DNA of 64,000 bases from Mactromeris polynyma (lineage: Eukaryota; Mollusca; Bivalvia; Venerida; Mactridae), in assembly GCA_032209605.1 (NCBI GenBank), contig JASFXZ010000001.1, forward strand, positions 26,416,619 to 26,480,618, in the 5' to 3' direction. The notes under the pieces were generated by a model. That model was not told where the DNA came from. It did no database searches and saw nothing but the letters and a program-made list of their open reading frames with translations. Position numbers and translations under genes: made by a program. Every line of letters begins with the position of its first letter. The stretch's first letter is position 1. Positions 49,392-60,045 of this stretch are shown in pieces.

Positions 49392-50045
49392 CATTAAAGT
49401 GTTAGCAGTTCTATGACTGACCAACCACATTAAAGTGTTAGTAGTTCTATGACTGACCAACCACATTCAAGTGTTAGCAGTTCTATGACTGATCAACCAC
49501 ATTCAAGTGTTAGCAGTTCTATGACTGATCAACCACATTCAAGTGTAAGCAGTTCTATGACTGACCAACCACATTCAAGTGTAAGCAGTTCTATGACTGA
49601 CCAACCACATTAAAGTGTTAGCAGTTCTATGACTGACCAACCACATTCAAGTGTTAGCAGTTCTATGACTGACCAACCACATTCAAGTGTTAGCAGTTCT
49701 ATGACTGACCAACCACATTAAAGTGTTAGCAGTTCTATGACTTATCAACCACATTCAAGTGTTAGCAGTTCTATGACTGACCAACCACATTCAAGTGTTA
49801 GCAGTTCTATGACTGACCAACCACATTCAAGTGTTAGCAGTTCTATGACTGACCAACCACATTCAAGTGTTAGCAGTTCTATGACTGATCAACCACATTC
49901 AAGTGTCAGCAGTTCTATGACTGATCAACCACATTCAAGTGTTAGCAGTTCTATGACTGATCAACCACATTCAAGTGTTAGCAGTTCTATGACTGATCAA
50001 CCACATTCAAGTGTTAGCAGTTCTATGACTGATCAACCACACTCA
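49392..50045. repeat. 36-bp minisatellite
   Basis: About 18 units of cattcaagtgttagcagttc tatgactgaccaacca; gacc/gatc and ttaaag/ttcaag variants. The 12-residue translation SSMTDQPHSSVS is open because the period is divisible by three; units with ttaaagtg break it at the left. It is about 350 bp downstream, in the sense direction, of NHE exon 1. Confidence 0.97.
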
Positions 50046-50389
50046 ATCTAGCTCTATTTTATGGCTTTCCAAACAAGAATTTGTTCCTGTCTAAAAATTC
50101 TAAAAACATTCTAACAAATCTGTAAAAAATAATTGAACAACCAACACCAAAAATTGGGTATAGGTACCGAAAACAATATTTTTAAGGATGGGACAGGATG
50201 GACATAGAAGTCTCAAACCTTCTGCATTCAGTTGTGACCTTGATCTTTGACTGATGTGATTAAATCCAGGACGTTACACATCACCATAAAATCATTTCAG
50301 CTATATAGACAAGACACAAAAGGTATTATTACAACCAATGACATTCAGGCTTTAAGTAAACAATTTTCTTGAGAAATAAAAACACAAAC

Positions 50390-50525
50390 CTGGAGCATGA
50401 GTTGATATATTATACCGAGCAGGTGTCATAGATTCCATCGATTTGGTTGCTATAACGGCTTCTCCAGTTGCTATGGCAACCAAAAGACCAAAGGTCAAGG
50501 TCTTCAGAAATGTAGAGATCTTCAT
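50390..50525 (-). CDS. SLC9A-like: Na+/H+ exchanger exon 1 coding part (signal peptide)
   Basis: Coding part of an exon that begins at an acceptor (ttttcag) at 50546, leaving 21 nt of 5' UTR before the ATG. It encodes MKISTFLKTLTFGLLVAIAT, a typical signal peptide, then GEAVIATKSMESMTPARYNI and STHAP with an NIS glycosylation sequon (residues 39-41). An upstream in-frame ATG at 50567 lies before the acceptor and is therefore intronic. Donor is GCTCCAG|gtttgt, a weaker 5' splice site than the others. NHEs carry a cleavable or anchor signal at this position. The start choice rests on the signal peptide and the acceptor. Confidence 0.85.
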
Positions 50526-50546
50526 GCTTTTACTTTTTACAGCCAA
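50526..50546 (-). other. SLC9A-like: 5' UTR part of NHE exon 1
   Basis: 21 nt between the ttttcag acceptor and the chosen ATG (ttggctgtaaaaagtaaaag c). It implies at least one noncoding exon further upstream (higher coordinates). Confidence 0.6.
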
Positions 50547-50751
50547 CTGAAAAACACACAAAAGCACATATCCTCTTTAATAAAAATATTCACCAAATTT
50601 ACAGAAAACAATATTTAGTTTTCACTAAAGTCCTTGAATGTTTGTATGTTGTACTTTCCATGAGGAAAGTCCCCAAGTGAGAATATAAGACTATTGGTAG
50701 GAAAGAACGTTTCCAGAGCACTAGTTAGATGCATAATAATTATGGGACCTG

Positions 50752-51488
50752 TACACGGTCAATTGTAAGCAAGTTTCTGGAGTAGGTGGTGGTACAATGC
50801 CGTACACCGGTCAATTGCTAAGCAAGTTTCTGGAGTAGGTGGTGGTACAATGCTGGTACACCGGTCAATTGCTAAGCAAGTTTCTGGAGTAGGTGGTGGT
50901 ACAATGCCGGTACACCGGTCAATTGCTAAGCAAGTTTCTGGAGTAGGTGGTGGTACAATACCTGTACACCGGTCAATTGCTAAGCAAGTTTCTGGAGTAG
51001 GTGGTGGTACAATAACTGTACACTGGTCAATTGTTATGCAAGTTTCTGGAGTAGGTGGTGGTACAATAACTGTACACTGGTCAATTGTTATGCAAGTTTC
51101 TGGAGTAGGTGGTGGTACAATACCTGTACACTGGTCAATTGTTATGCAAGTTTCTGGAGTAGGTGGTGGTACAATACCTGTACACTGGTCAATTGTTATG
51201 CAAGTTTCTGGAGTAGGTGGTGGTACAATAACTGTACACTGGTCAATTGTTATGCAAGTTTCTGGAGTAGGTGGTGGTACAATACCTGTACACTGGTCAA
51301 TTGTTATGCAAGTTCCTGGAGTAGGTGGTGGTACAATACCTGTACACTGGTCAATTGTTATGCAAGTTTCTGGAGTAGGTGGTGGTACAATACCTGTACA
51401 CTGGTCAATTGTTATGCAAGTTTCTGGAGTAGGTGGTGGTACAATACCTGTACACTGGTCAATTGCTATGCACATTTCTAGAGTAGAT
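50752..51488. repeat. 54-bp minisatellite
   Basis: About 13.5 units: tacactggtcaattgttatg, caagtttctggagtaggtgg, tggtacaatacctg. The left units have caccgg and gctaag and the right units cactgg and gttatg, so two sub-families are spatially segregated. Both strands are open for more than 230 codons (VHWSIVMQVSGVGGGTIP and its complement) purely because the unit is 18 codons long. It sits about 200 bp upstream of NHE exon 1. Confidence 0.97.
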
Positions 51489-52224
51489 GGTTGTTACTTA
51501 ATATTGACACTGATACACCAGTATATTGTTAGAGTAAAAGCAAGTTTCTAACACTAATGGCAGTATGATTTGGGTACACCGACTGATTGCCAGCATGAAA
51601 GGAAGATTCTTGAGTTGTTTGCTTATTTCCCATACAACACTACATTATCATGAGCGCAGAAAATTTCCTGAAGTCATTATTCCAGGTATAAGATCATTTT
51701 CAAGTATTTACAATTTCTTCAGAGAACATGACACCCCCATTAATCATTATGCTTTTTCCATTAAATTACCAGCAATAAAAAGCAAAACGGTTATCAGATG
51801 ATTATTCAAGGTGGCGCCTCATCTATTCATCCAATAAGATCACAAGCACCATCTGCAAATGAGAAATTTCCAAGAAGAATGTTTTACCCTAACATGAGAG
51901 TGTGTAAAACATTGTTTGGCTCCCTAAGTTAGCAGGCAAAGAAATATCAGATTCTTTATTAAAAGAAAGACCCAAAAATAACCTATATGAAATCACATTT
52001 CTGCTAAAAACAATCTCAAAATTTCATAACATTTTTTTGTTGTATGAGCAATTTCAACATCCTCAATATGGAACTCAGTTGAACTTATGTCCCTTGCTTG
52101 TTTTCAAGGCAATCAGTCCTGACCTTCCACAAACAAGTGACAACTTTCTCATATGAACACAAGGAGGACACATGACTTTAGATTTCCTAATAGGTGTAAT
52201 TATTATCATTATATGCCAAAAAGA

Positions 52225-53215
52225 TAATATAGACATGGCTAAGGATGCCCCCACTACACAGACTTTTCAAGTGTTATTGATCTAAAAAACGAATATTTTA
52301 CACTGAAAAAGGGCTATAACTCCTCCAAAAATAGGTGGATTGCCACCGAAATAGAACTTGATCTGTATTTTATTAACCTATGCTTATGTGCCAAATATAA
52401 ATTGAATCAATCCATTTTTTCAAGAGTTCTTGATCAGAGACCAATTTTAGGTAAAAACAAGAGCGGCAAACTGTAACAAAATATGCCCGTCATAAGTCAG
52501 AGCTCAGAGTTAAAACAAGACAAATTTTAGGTAACTTCTATAATCAGAGGGTGATAACTCTCGAGTGACTTGAGCGATATGGCTGGTTATCGAACTTGGA
52601 CGTGATGTTATGCCTACAAACATTTTCACCAAGTTTGGTAAAGATCGGATGAAAACTCTTTGACTTAGAGAGCGGACAAGGCTAATTTGGTCAATTTTGG
52701 ATAATTCAAGGACCATAATTCCGAAGTGCCTGGGGCAATGTGGCTGGTTATAAAACTTGGACGAGATATTATGCCAACAAAACTTTTCACCAAGTTTGGT
52801 AAAGATCAGATGAAAACTCTTTGACTTAGAGAGTGGACAACATGTGGTCGCCGCCCGCCTGCACGGGTGTTCCCATTATACGTCCCGTTTTACAAATGGG
52901 CATATAAAAGGACCATAACTCCTCCAAACAATCATTGTAACTGAAATCAAACTTGGCCTGTATTTTTATCTTATACTTATGTGAGCAATATAAACAGGGA
53001 TGCCAACAGTGAAGTGTGAAAAAACGGCCAATTTTCACCTCGGATTTATGTGTTTCACGAGATCGACCCCGGGGCGACCCAAATCCGCTGAATTCCCCGG
53101 ATCCACGGAAAATTCACATCCCTGTATGAATTGTATCCATCAATCCTTTCAAGAGTTATTGATCGGAAACGTGAATTTGTACGGATGCACAGACAGACAG
53201 GATTAACACTAATAT
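52225..53215. repeat. Dispersed bivalve-type intron repeats with a nested insertion
   Basis: It opens gacatggctaaggatgcccc and includes two units of about 185 bp (taacttctataatcagaggg, cgtgatgttatgcctaca, ttttcaccaagtttggtaaa gatc). It closes with gatcggaaacgtgaatttgt and acagacagacagg. The host sequence is interrupted by the 130-bp insert at 52995-53124. Confidence 0.7.
52995..53124. mobile_element. 130-bp MITE with CAGGGATG termini
   Basis: CAGGGATG at 52995 and its inverse CATCCCTG ending at 53124 bound a GC-richer block (gatcgaccccggggcgaccc). The surrounding repeat elsewhere (52385-52425) reads tgtgccaaatataaattgaa tcaatcc, whereas here tgtgagcaatataaa is followed by the insert and then tgaattgtatccatcaatcc, so the insert can be removed cleanly. 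CAGGG termini recall hAT elements; an 8-bp duplication is not evident. Confidence 0.7.
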
Positions 53216-55155
53216 GAGCATTCAACATGCCAATCATTTGTGCTTCGTCCTTGGTTTGAACACAACCTTCCAGTCTAGAAGATGTGTCATCTACCAGCTA
53301 AGCTTACCCAACAGGCTACACACTATGAACTCTCTATTTTTTAGATCAATTTCCACTGTAAACCCTGCCACAACCTACAAATTCAGTCAATTAACAATAC
53401 TTTCTCAAATGTATTTTACCATTAATTAAAATTTCTAGTTAGGCACACGTACAGAAATCTCCTAAACACAGTGGTCTACATGCCTAACTGCCTGGGGAGT
53501 AATACTGTTAAACTGAAGATAACTAATAATATAATTACTTAGCAATGAATATTTGTTGCTCCATAGTAATATCCTTTACTTTTTTTGAGGAGTATAGACA
53601 AACAATAGTTTAATGTCAAAGCCCTGATATCCATTACAACAATCCCCATATCACTGAAGTATCCTACGAAAATATGTAATCTGGTTGCAGCCACTTAGTA
53701 GATGAAAGATCAAATATCACCATCAAGTAATAAACACCCACTAACTGTGATAGATCTCCCTGTGTATTTCTGAGCTTTACCTTAACAATTTCAAATCTTA
53801 AGTTGTTCATTGTAAATCAAATGAAAATAAGGCCTGTCAGTAAAACACATCTACTCCCCACAACACAATCAGTAACTGAGAAGGTTACAACCACAGACAA
53901 TAGATGAAATCCAGAATTCGCTAAAAATTGGGGTTTATCTAGCTGCACAAACAAAATTTATATCTATTGAATTTGAGTCAAATGTTAAAACCTGTCTTTA
54001 GGTCAACAACTAAACTGGATGCATAATGATTGTGTAAACAAAAGACATCTAGGTGTTGATTTTGTAACGAAGAAGTCGAAAAAATATTACCAGTATTTTG
54101 ATCAGCAACTAAATTGAAAGTGCCCCATGCTTAATGATTACGTAAACAATAAAATCTGGTGCTATTGTAATTCACTATGATAACACTGTATGAGAACAAA
54201 ATCAAGAAAAAGTGGAGAGCATAAAGCTATAATACATGGATAAAATGTTTCACTCATGACAATACATCTAAATCAAGCTAGTAACTCTGCCATCTAAGCA
54301 ATGAATGACCATATCTGTGGATAGTTTGTGTAACCTGATGAGCATGAATCTTCACTATTGACACTTAATTATCATATCAATGACTACAGAGTCTCAATTG
54401 CCTGTCACTGTTTCCTGTGTCTATAGTCTACTGTACAAACACATGAAGTATTTCCATGCCACTGAAATTTGAAAATTTTACCAGACAAAAGAAGCTAGGT
54501 CATAAACTTTCAAGCTAGCAAAGTTCAGTTGGTTACAAAATTTGACATAAACCATATTATGCTTATCAACTTTTATTGCCTGTATATGTGTAGTGATTTA
54601 TATTCCGCTACGTATATTTTAAAAATCTGTCATCTCATTACTCAGCATCTCGTTACTCAGCATCTTATTCTTCAAATTCGCCACAGTTTATTTGTAATAC
54701 ATATCGGTGCAATCCTCGATGAAAGAACGCAACACTGCCTTCTGTAAATGCTAAAAACGATTAGCTAGATAGTCAAAATTTCCCTCGACACAACAGGTAA
54801 TACGTTGCGTACACATTTGATTGGTTGTAGCACTGGAAAATACCCGTCTATTATAAACTCAGTAGTCACGTGAAATTTAGTATCAGGAACAAACGGTGAT
54901 TTCGTAAGGTCAACTATCAAAATATACTTGGTAATACAGCATTGTGTGAATGTAACAATAGTGGAATCAAAGCGCTGTGTGGGAGCGTACTACTCAGTGA
55001 TCTCAGGGTTTCTGTAGTATAGCGTAATTGAATGACCGGCAGTCGTAACATTAAGCATTTTTTATGTTGTACAACAAATTTTAACCTTCAGATGCTACAA
55101 ATTTGCAAACTTCAAGTTGCGCCGACCATCTTTTTTAAAGATATTTTTTGCTTAC
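53216..55155. other. Putative first intron, no feature recognised
   Basis: About 1.9 kb of AT-rich sequence without arrays or transposon ends. Between 54640 and 54675 there is a short tandem (ctcattactcagcatctcgt). If the exon at 55156 is real, this is intron 1 of the NHE gene. Confidence 0.45.
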
Positions 55156-55212
55156 CTGAATTATATCCAGTCAAAGTCGTAAAGGAGAACAGATTGTTAA
55201 GTCAGTCATGTT
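55156..55212 (-). other. SLC9A-like: Candidate noncoding first exon of the NHE gene
   Basis: On the minus strand a strong donor, ATTCAG|gtaagc, lies at 55155/55156, and a TATA-like box is 80-90 bp upstream of it. The intervening sequence has ATGs followed soon by stops, as expected of a 5' UTR. The start is estimated from the TATA distance only. Without transcript evidence this is a guess. An alternative donor CTAAG|gtaaat is at about 58547. Confidence 0.3.
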
Positions 55213-55235
55213 TGTTTTTGGTTTAGCGACACAGA

Positions 55236-55245
55236 ATTTTTATAG
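55236..55245 (-). promoter_or_regulatory. TATA-box-like sequence
   Basis: CTATAAAAAT on the minus strand, about 30 bp upstream of the proposed start of the noncoding exon. TATA-like words are frequent in AT-rich DNA, so support is weak. Confidence 0.25.
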
Positions 55246-55724
55246 AACATAGGAATGGAGTAAACCAGCGACCAAAATATGTTAGTACTTAAGAAATAAT
55301 AATATATGTAATACTAACACTTCATTTATGACATGAAATAGTCCTTATTGATTTACCACTGTCAGGGCTTTTATACAATGGAAAGTGAAAACAGACATGT
55401 TAACAATCTAAAGTGGTGGAAAACTGTATCAAAGGCTATATCAAAAGTGCACCTTAAATTAATAATAGAGTACTATCACACTCAATTTGTTGTGTTAGTT
55501 CAATGGCAAAACCTGTAGTAGAAACATGGCTAAGTAAATTAATCTCACGAAACCACACAACTTAAATTAAGGAAATTTTGGTCATGATAAATATTTCTAT
55601 CTACAACATAAATCCGTCCTATGACCTTTGATAACACAACATACGCCTCAGATTAAAATGGGATAGACTATGTGATAATCCAATTTCATGATACTTAAGA
55701 TAAAGAAACAAAGGTCAATAAGAG

Positions 55725-56050
55725 ATGGTAGCCCTATATCGCTCACCTGAGTACATTGCAATGTTGGCTTCAAAAGAGTCCAAGAGGATTTTCAATGATT
55801 TGATCTTGTGACCTACTTTTTAACCCAACATGACCCAGTACCACGCTGGACTTGCATTTTATTAAGACAAACATTCTGATCAAGTTTTATGTAGTTCAGG
55901 TAGAAAATGCAGTCTTCCAAGAATCCTAAAGGATTTTCTATCATTTGATCCTGTGACCTAGTTTTTGACCTCAGATGACCCAGTTTCAATCTTGACCTAG
56001 ATCTTGTAAAGGCTAACATTTTTACCAAGTCTCATGTAGATAAAGAAACA
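55725..56050. repeat. Dispersed bivalve-type intron repeat
   Basis: It opens gagatggtagccctatatcg ctcacctgagtaca, then tgatcttgtgacctactttt, taacccaacatgacccagta and a second unit with tgacctagtttttgacctca. Same family as 36660-37400. Confidence 0.7.
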
Positions 56051-57350
56051 AGAGCGCATACCATCGCAAAATACGCTCGTTATAAAAAATTGTCACTAGA
56101 GTTTAAAATAAAGCAGTGTAAAAATGACTTATCTCCTCTGACTCCACCTTTAGTGACCTAGGTTTGAACCTGACTTACCTATGGGAAAAATATTCCAACA
56201 ACTGTTTTCAAAATTTATGCAATGTATTTAATAACAACAAAAATTGCTCTCTGACCAAGTCTGGTGAAGATTGGACAAAGAATTCTAAAGTTATTTATCG
56301 GACAAGACCAATTTTATGTAATTTCTCTCATTAAAGGGCAATAACTCTGGAGTGACCAGTGTGATTTGGCTGTTATCGACCTTGTCCAAGATATTATGCC
56401 AATACACATTCTGACCAAGTCTGGTGACGATTGGACAAAGAATTCAAAAGTTATTGATCGGAAAAGACCAATTTTAGGTAATTTCTCAAATTAAAGGGCA
56501 ATAACTCTACAGTGACAAGTGCGAAATGGCTGGTGTATCGAGGTTGTCCAAGATAGTATGCCGATACACATTCTGATCAAGTCTGGTGAAGATTGGACAA
56601 AGAATACTTAAGTTATTGAACGGACAAGACAAATTTTAGGTAATTTCTCCAATTAAAGGGCAATAACTCTGGAGTAACACGTGCGATATAGCTGGTTATC
56701 CAACATGTCCAAGATAATATGCTGATAGACATTATGACCAAGTCTGGTGAAGATTGGACAAAGAATACTTAAGTTATTGATCGGACAACATGCTGGACGT
56801 CAAAATCATTACGATTCCTCTGCTACCAAAGATGAATGTGGATCAAGTTTGAGAAAATTATCTGAGCAGAACGAAACAACACGGATGCACAACTACTCTT
56901 AATGCTTATCAATCCTGTGAAGTTTGGTTGAAATCTAAGCAGCTGTATTTGAGATGAAGCGAGGTCAAACTTCAACCATGCACTGTATATGTATAAAAAA
57001 ACTCAAAGGGCCATAACTCAGTGAAAATTTATCTGAGCATAACGAAACTATGAGGATGCACAACTAAACTTAATGCTTATCAACCCTGTGAAGTTTGGTT
57101 GTAATCCAAGCAGCTGTATTTGAGATGAAGCGCGGACAAATTTCACCATGCACTGTATATGTATAAAAGGACCGTAACTCAGTGAAAAATCATCTGAGCA
57201 AAACAAAACAACAAGGATGCACAACTACACTTGACGCTTATCAATTCTATGAAGTTTGGCTGAAATCCAACCAGAAGTACTGGAGATGAAGGGTGGACAA
57301 GCTAAAAGTGGACGGACAGACAGACGACGGAAAGACAGACGACGGACAGA
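56050..57350. repeat. Dispersed repeat with about 161-bp internal units
   Basis: It opens caagagcgcataccatcgca. About 3.5 units at about 161-bp spacing contain ctgaccaagtctggtgaaga, ttggacaaag, ggacaagacaaattttaggt and aaagggcaataactctggag. They are followed by three units of about 165 bp with ccataactcagtgaaaa, ggatgcacaactacacttaa and gaagtttggttgaaatccaa. It ends in ggacggacagacagacgacg. Confidence 0.75.
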
Positions 57351-59339
57351 CGCTGAAGACAAAAACAATATTTTCTCCCTGAGAGAGTGCTGGTTTTCAA
57401 AAGGAACTGAGCACTCATGGATCTCTTATTACCATATAAGTTTGGTAAACATCGGATAATAAATGAAGGCGCTATTGTGTTCACAAGCTCAATTTAAGGA
57501 TTTTTTCTGATTTTAAAGGGTCATAACCAATTCATGCATGGCCTTATCTTACTGGTTTTCATAAGGAACTTAGATTTAGGAATATTTAACTACTGTATAA
57601 GTTTGGTGAAAATCATACAATATATGAAAGCTCTACTTAAGCAATTGCTTGCATGGACTATGGACACTGTGCTAGTAATTAAGCTATTACAAAAGCTCTT
57701 CTGACCTTGGGCCAGTAGAACTAAAAACGAAAACGCCAATACAAACATGGCTATTTTGAGTACATAACTAACTTAAACTGGTCCTGATCAAATGCCCGAC
57801 TCGATAAATGGCTACCTGAATTTATTCGGCAAAGTTTCTAATCAACATCACAAAATTGTTCTGAAATGTGTCAAAAACAAAACATTGACACATGAACTAT
57901 TTTTTAATTGTTTCCCGGCTTCAGTTTTCTGTACGGTCAGCTGTGTTCAATGTCAAATCTGGGACAAATTTAGATAAGGGGGATGCGGTCAGAATGTGAA
58001 AAGGGCATTTTATTACAGATAGCGTAAATACACAGATAAAAGGGTCAGCATGGTGGGAGGTAATCAAGGCACGGCGTGGCGCCATGCTTAAAGGGCCTGG
58101 TAGAAACACTAGTCACATGACTGCATGACTATATAATTACAGACAAACAGTGATGCACAACATAATTCACTAACCCGTTTAAGTCCAAATTCTATAGATA
58201 CTTTTTTGGCTCGTTTCCTCCTATTTCCAATCCAATTACACAATACTTATAAAGTCAGATTTGTGTAACTTGAAAACCACAAAAAGAGATAATTAAGTAC
58301 CCATTATAGATAAATAATTTGGTAACCTAAGCAAGAGTATGCTTATGTAATAAAGAAAACCACTACTATTTGCTTTGACTCAAAGATTGAGTGGTACAGA
58401 TTTAAATGAAATAAAAATCCACTCCAAATTTTATTTTCTCCTAAAAATACCTTTTATAGTGTGATAAAATCACAATTCTACAGTTTCTTCTCAACCATCA
58501 TTTAATAAGTTAGCATTATCAAATAACATGTTTTTAGTTATTTACCTTAGTTGTTGGTAAATCACTTTCAGGATCCACTCGACTATTATAAAATTTTAAA
58601 CAGGGAAATCCCAGTGATCTATTTATAGTGACAGCTACTCTCAACAGGAAATCATTCAAGAGTGCACAATTTTAGTATTACATTTTGTGTATGTCAACAA
58701 TCTAAAAGTTAACAGCTTACAGTATATGACTTGATCACACAGATATACTTTACAGTTGATAAATTCCAATTGTCTGTAAAAATAGTTGCACCATCAACAC
58801 AATGAATTCAAATCCAAAATCAGCATTTTTTACACCTGACACAATGTAAAAAAACTGCTCAAGGAAAGAAGGGACAAGTACTACATACAAATACCCTGTC
58901 ACAACACAGCAGAACTGAAGATCAGTCACCACCATATAGTGTTTACACAGTATTAAATTTCACCCCAATATTAGTTAAAGCAGCAGTCTTACAGATTTTA
59001 AGTAAAAAGTTCAAATATTCAGATTTTTTTTCATGTGTCAGTAATTGAATAAACATTAGGCAAAATTTAAAATGTGGTTGTTTGCTGTTTTCCTGCCTAC
59101 CCGCCAAAAATATTCCATGCTAAAAACATATTCGCCCTCTGCTGACAATAATTGATTCATAATTAGTTGTATAAATATTGTGTACATAATGTCTATTGGT
59201 CAATTGTTTAAAAAAACATGTTTTCATTGGCTGACCACCTCAAAGTGGACAATTGGTGTTAGTACTGAATAAATATGATTATTGTATTATATACGTATCT
59301 TCAATTCAATTCAAACTAATTCATTGTTCGGTCTTTTTT
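57351..59339. other. Upstream sequence without recognised features
   Basis: About 2 kb. The frame at 57792-57977 (61 codons) has an ATG and a stop but no family I know. gcacggcgtggcgccatgct at about 58070 is locally GC-rich. A donor-like ctaag|gtaaat on the minus strand at about 58547 is an alternative upstream exon end for the NHE gene. Confidence 0.4.
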
Positions 59340-59353
59340 TTACATGGGCACGA

Positions 59354-59523
59354 TTTGATAAATGTCGATTTTCCTCCTCATGTGGAGAAGTTGCCGGCTC
59401 CTTGTGGAAGGGTAAGTTAGAACTGGTTAGGTTTCAGTCCAGGAAAAACTGGTTAGGTGAACCGGTCACCATATATAACTGAAATATCGTTGAGAAACGG
59501 CGTTAAACCCGATGAAACAAACA
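59354..59523 (+). mobile_element. SINE, 5'-truncated, with 14-bp target duplication
   Basis: TTACATGGGCACGA occurs at 59340-59353 and again at 59524-59537, bracketing 170 bp. The insert contains tgtggagaagttgccggctc, ttggaagg-like text and the 3' end gttgagaaacggcgttaaac ccgatgaaacaaac, a tail I recognise from mollusc SINEs. The tRNA head is absent, so this copy is 5'-truncated, as expected from target-primed reverse transcription. Confidence 0.88.
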
Positions 59524-59661
59524 TTACATGGGCACGAATGTTCAGTTTGTTTACATCTAAAGTTGTGTTTTTGCTTCAAGCACCACTAACGCTTCTAAGT
59601 CTATAATTATGATCTGTGGAAAGACGACTTCTATGCTATTTTTATTACTGTTGTCTTATTT

Positions 59662-60045
59662 GTTTACAACTGTTGAACATGACAATGCCAAACAATGTTT
59701 ACAACTGTTGAACATGACAATGCCAAACAATGTTTACAACTGTTGAACATGACAATGCCAAACAATGTTTACAACTGTTGAACATGACAATGCCAAACAA
59801 TGTTTACAACTGTTGAACATGACAATGCCAAACAATGTTTACAACTGTTGAACATGACAATGCCAAACAATGTTTACAACTGTTGAACATGACAATGCCA
59901 AACAATGTTTACAACTGTTGAACATGACAATGCCAAACAATGTTTACAACTGTTGAACATGACAATGCCAAACAATGTTTACAACTGTTGAACATGACAA
60001 TGCCAAACAATGTTTACAACTGTTGAACATGACAATGCCAAACAA
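59662..60045. repeat. 35-bp minisatellite, perfect copies
   Basis: Eleven copies of gtttacaactgttgaacatg acaatgccaaacaat. By eye every copy is identical except the incomplete last one. This is the most uniform array in the window and so probably the youngest. Confidence 0.97.

Larger units (their letters stand above)
6040..55212 (-). other. SLC9A-like: Na+/H+ exchanger gene (SLC9A/NHE family), 5' two-thirds of the visible window
   Basis: This is the extent of the only recognisable gene. Nine minus-strand exons join with consistent AG/GT boundaries and phases into 272 codons without a stop. NHE proteins are plasma-membrane or endomembrane antiporters that exchange Na+ for H+ and control pH and volume. 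The assembled protein carries the family landmarks in the right order: N-terminal signal peptide, first membrane helix, FFLYLLPP (residues 143-150), VDPVAV (219-224) and FGESLLND (242-249). Vertebrate NHEs place an essential Asp in the last motif. The model ends after helix 5-6, so the rest of the transporter and the cytoplasmic tail must lie at coordinates below 1. Introns range from about 1.2 to 10 kb and are filled with minisatellites and transposons. The upstream boundary (55212) is the weak candidate 5' exon. The family is certain, but the paralogue (NHE1/2/3-like) is not resolved. Confidence 0.93.

Noticed and set aside
49737..50051. 104-codon Ser-rich repeat frame (SSMTDQPHSSVS)
   Set aside because: Translation of a 36-bp minisatellite; earlier units in the same array contain in-frame stops (cattaaag).
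50526..50567. Upstream in-frame ATG giving a longer N-terminus (MLLCVFQLAVKSKS)
   Set aside because: It lies beyond a good ttttcag acceptor, so it is intronic; the downstream ATG starts a normal signal peptide.
50759..51551. Overlapping open frames of 233 and 238 codons on opposite strands
   Set aside because: Both arise from the same 54-bp repeat, whose length is a multiple of three.
53000..53206. 68-codon frame starting MPTVKCEKTANF
   Set aside because: It begins inside the CAGGGATG MITE and runs into the host repeat, so it is composed of two repetitive sequences.
57792..57977. 61-codon open frame as a possible gene
   Set aside because: No recognisable family and no splice or promoter support; frames of this length are expected by chance in 64 kb.
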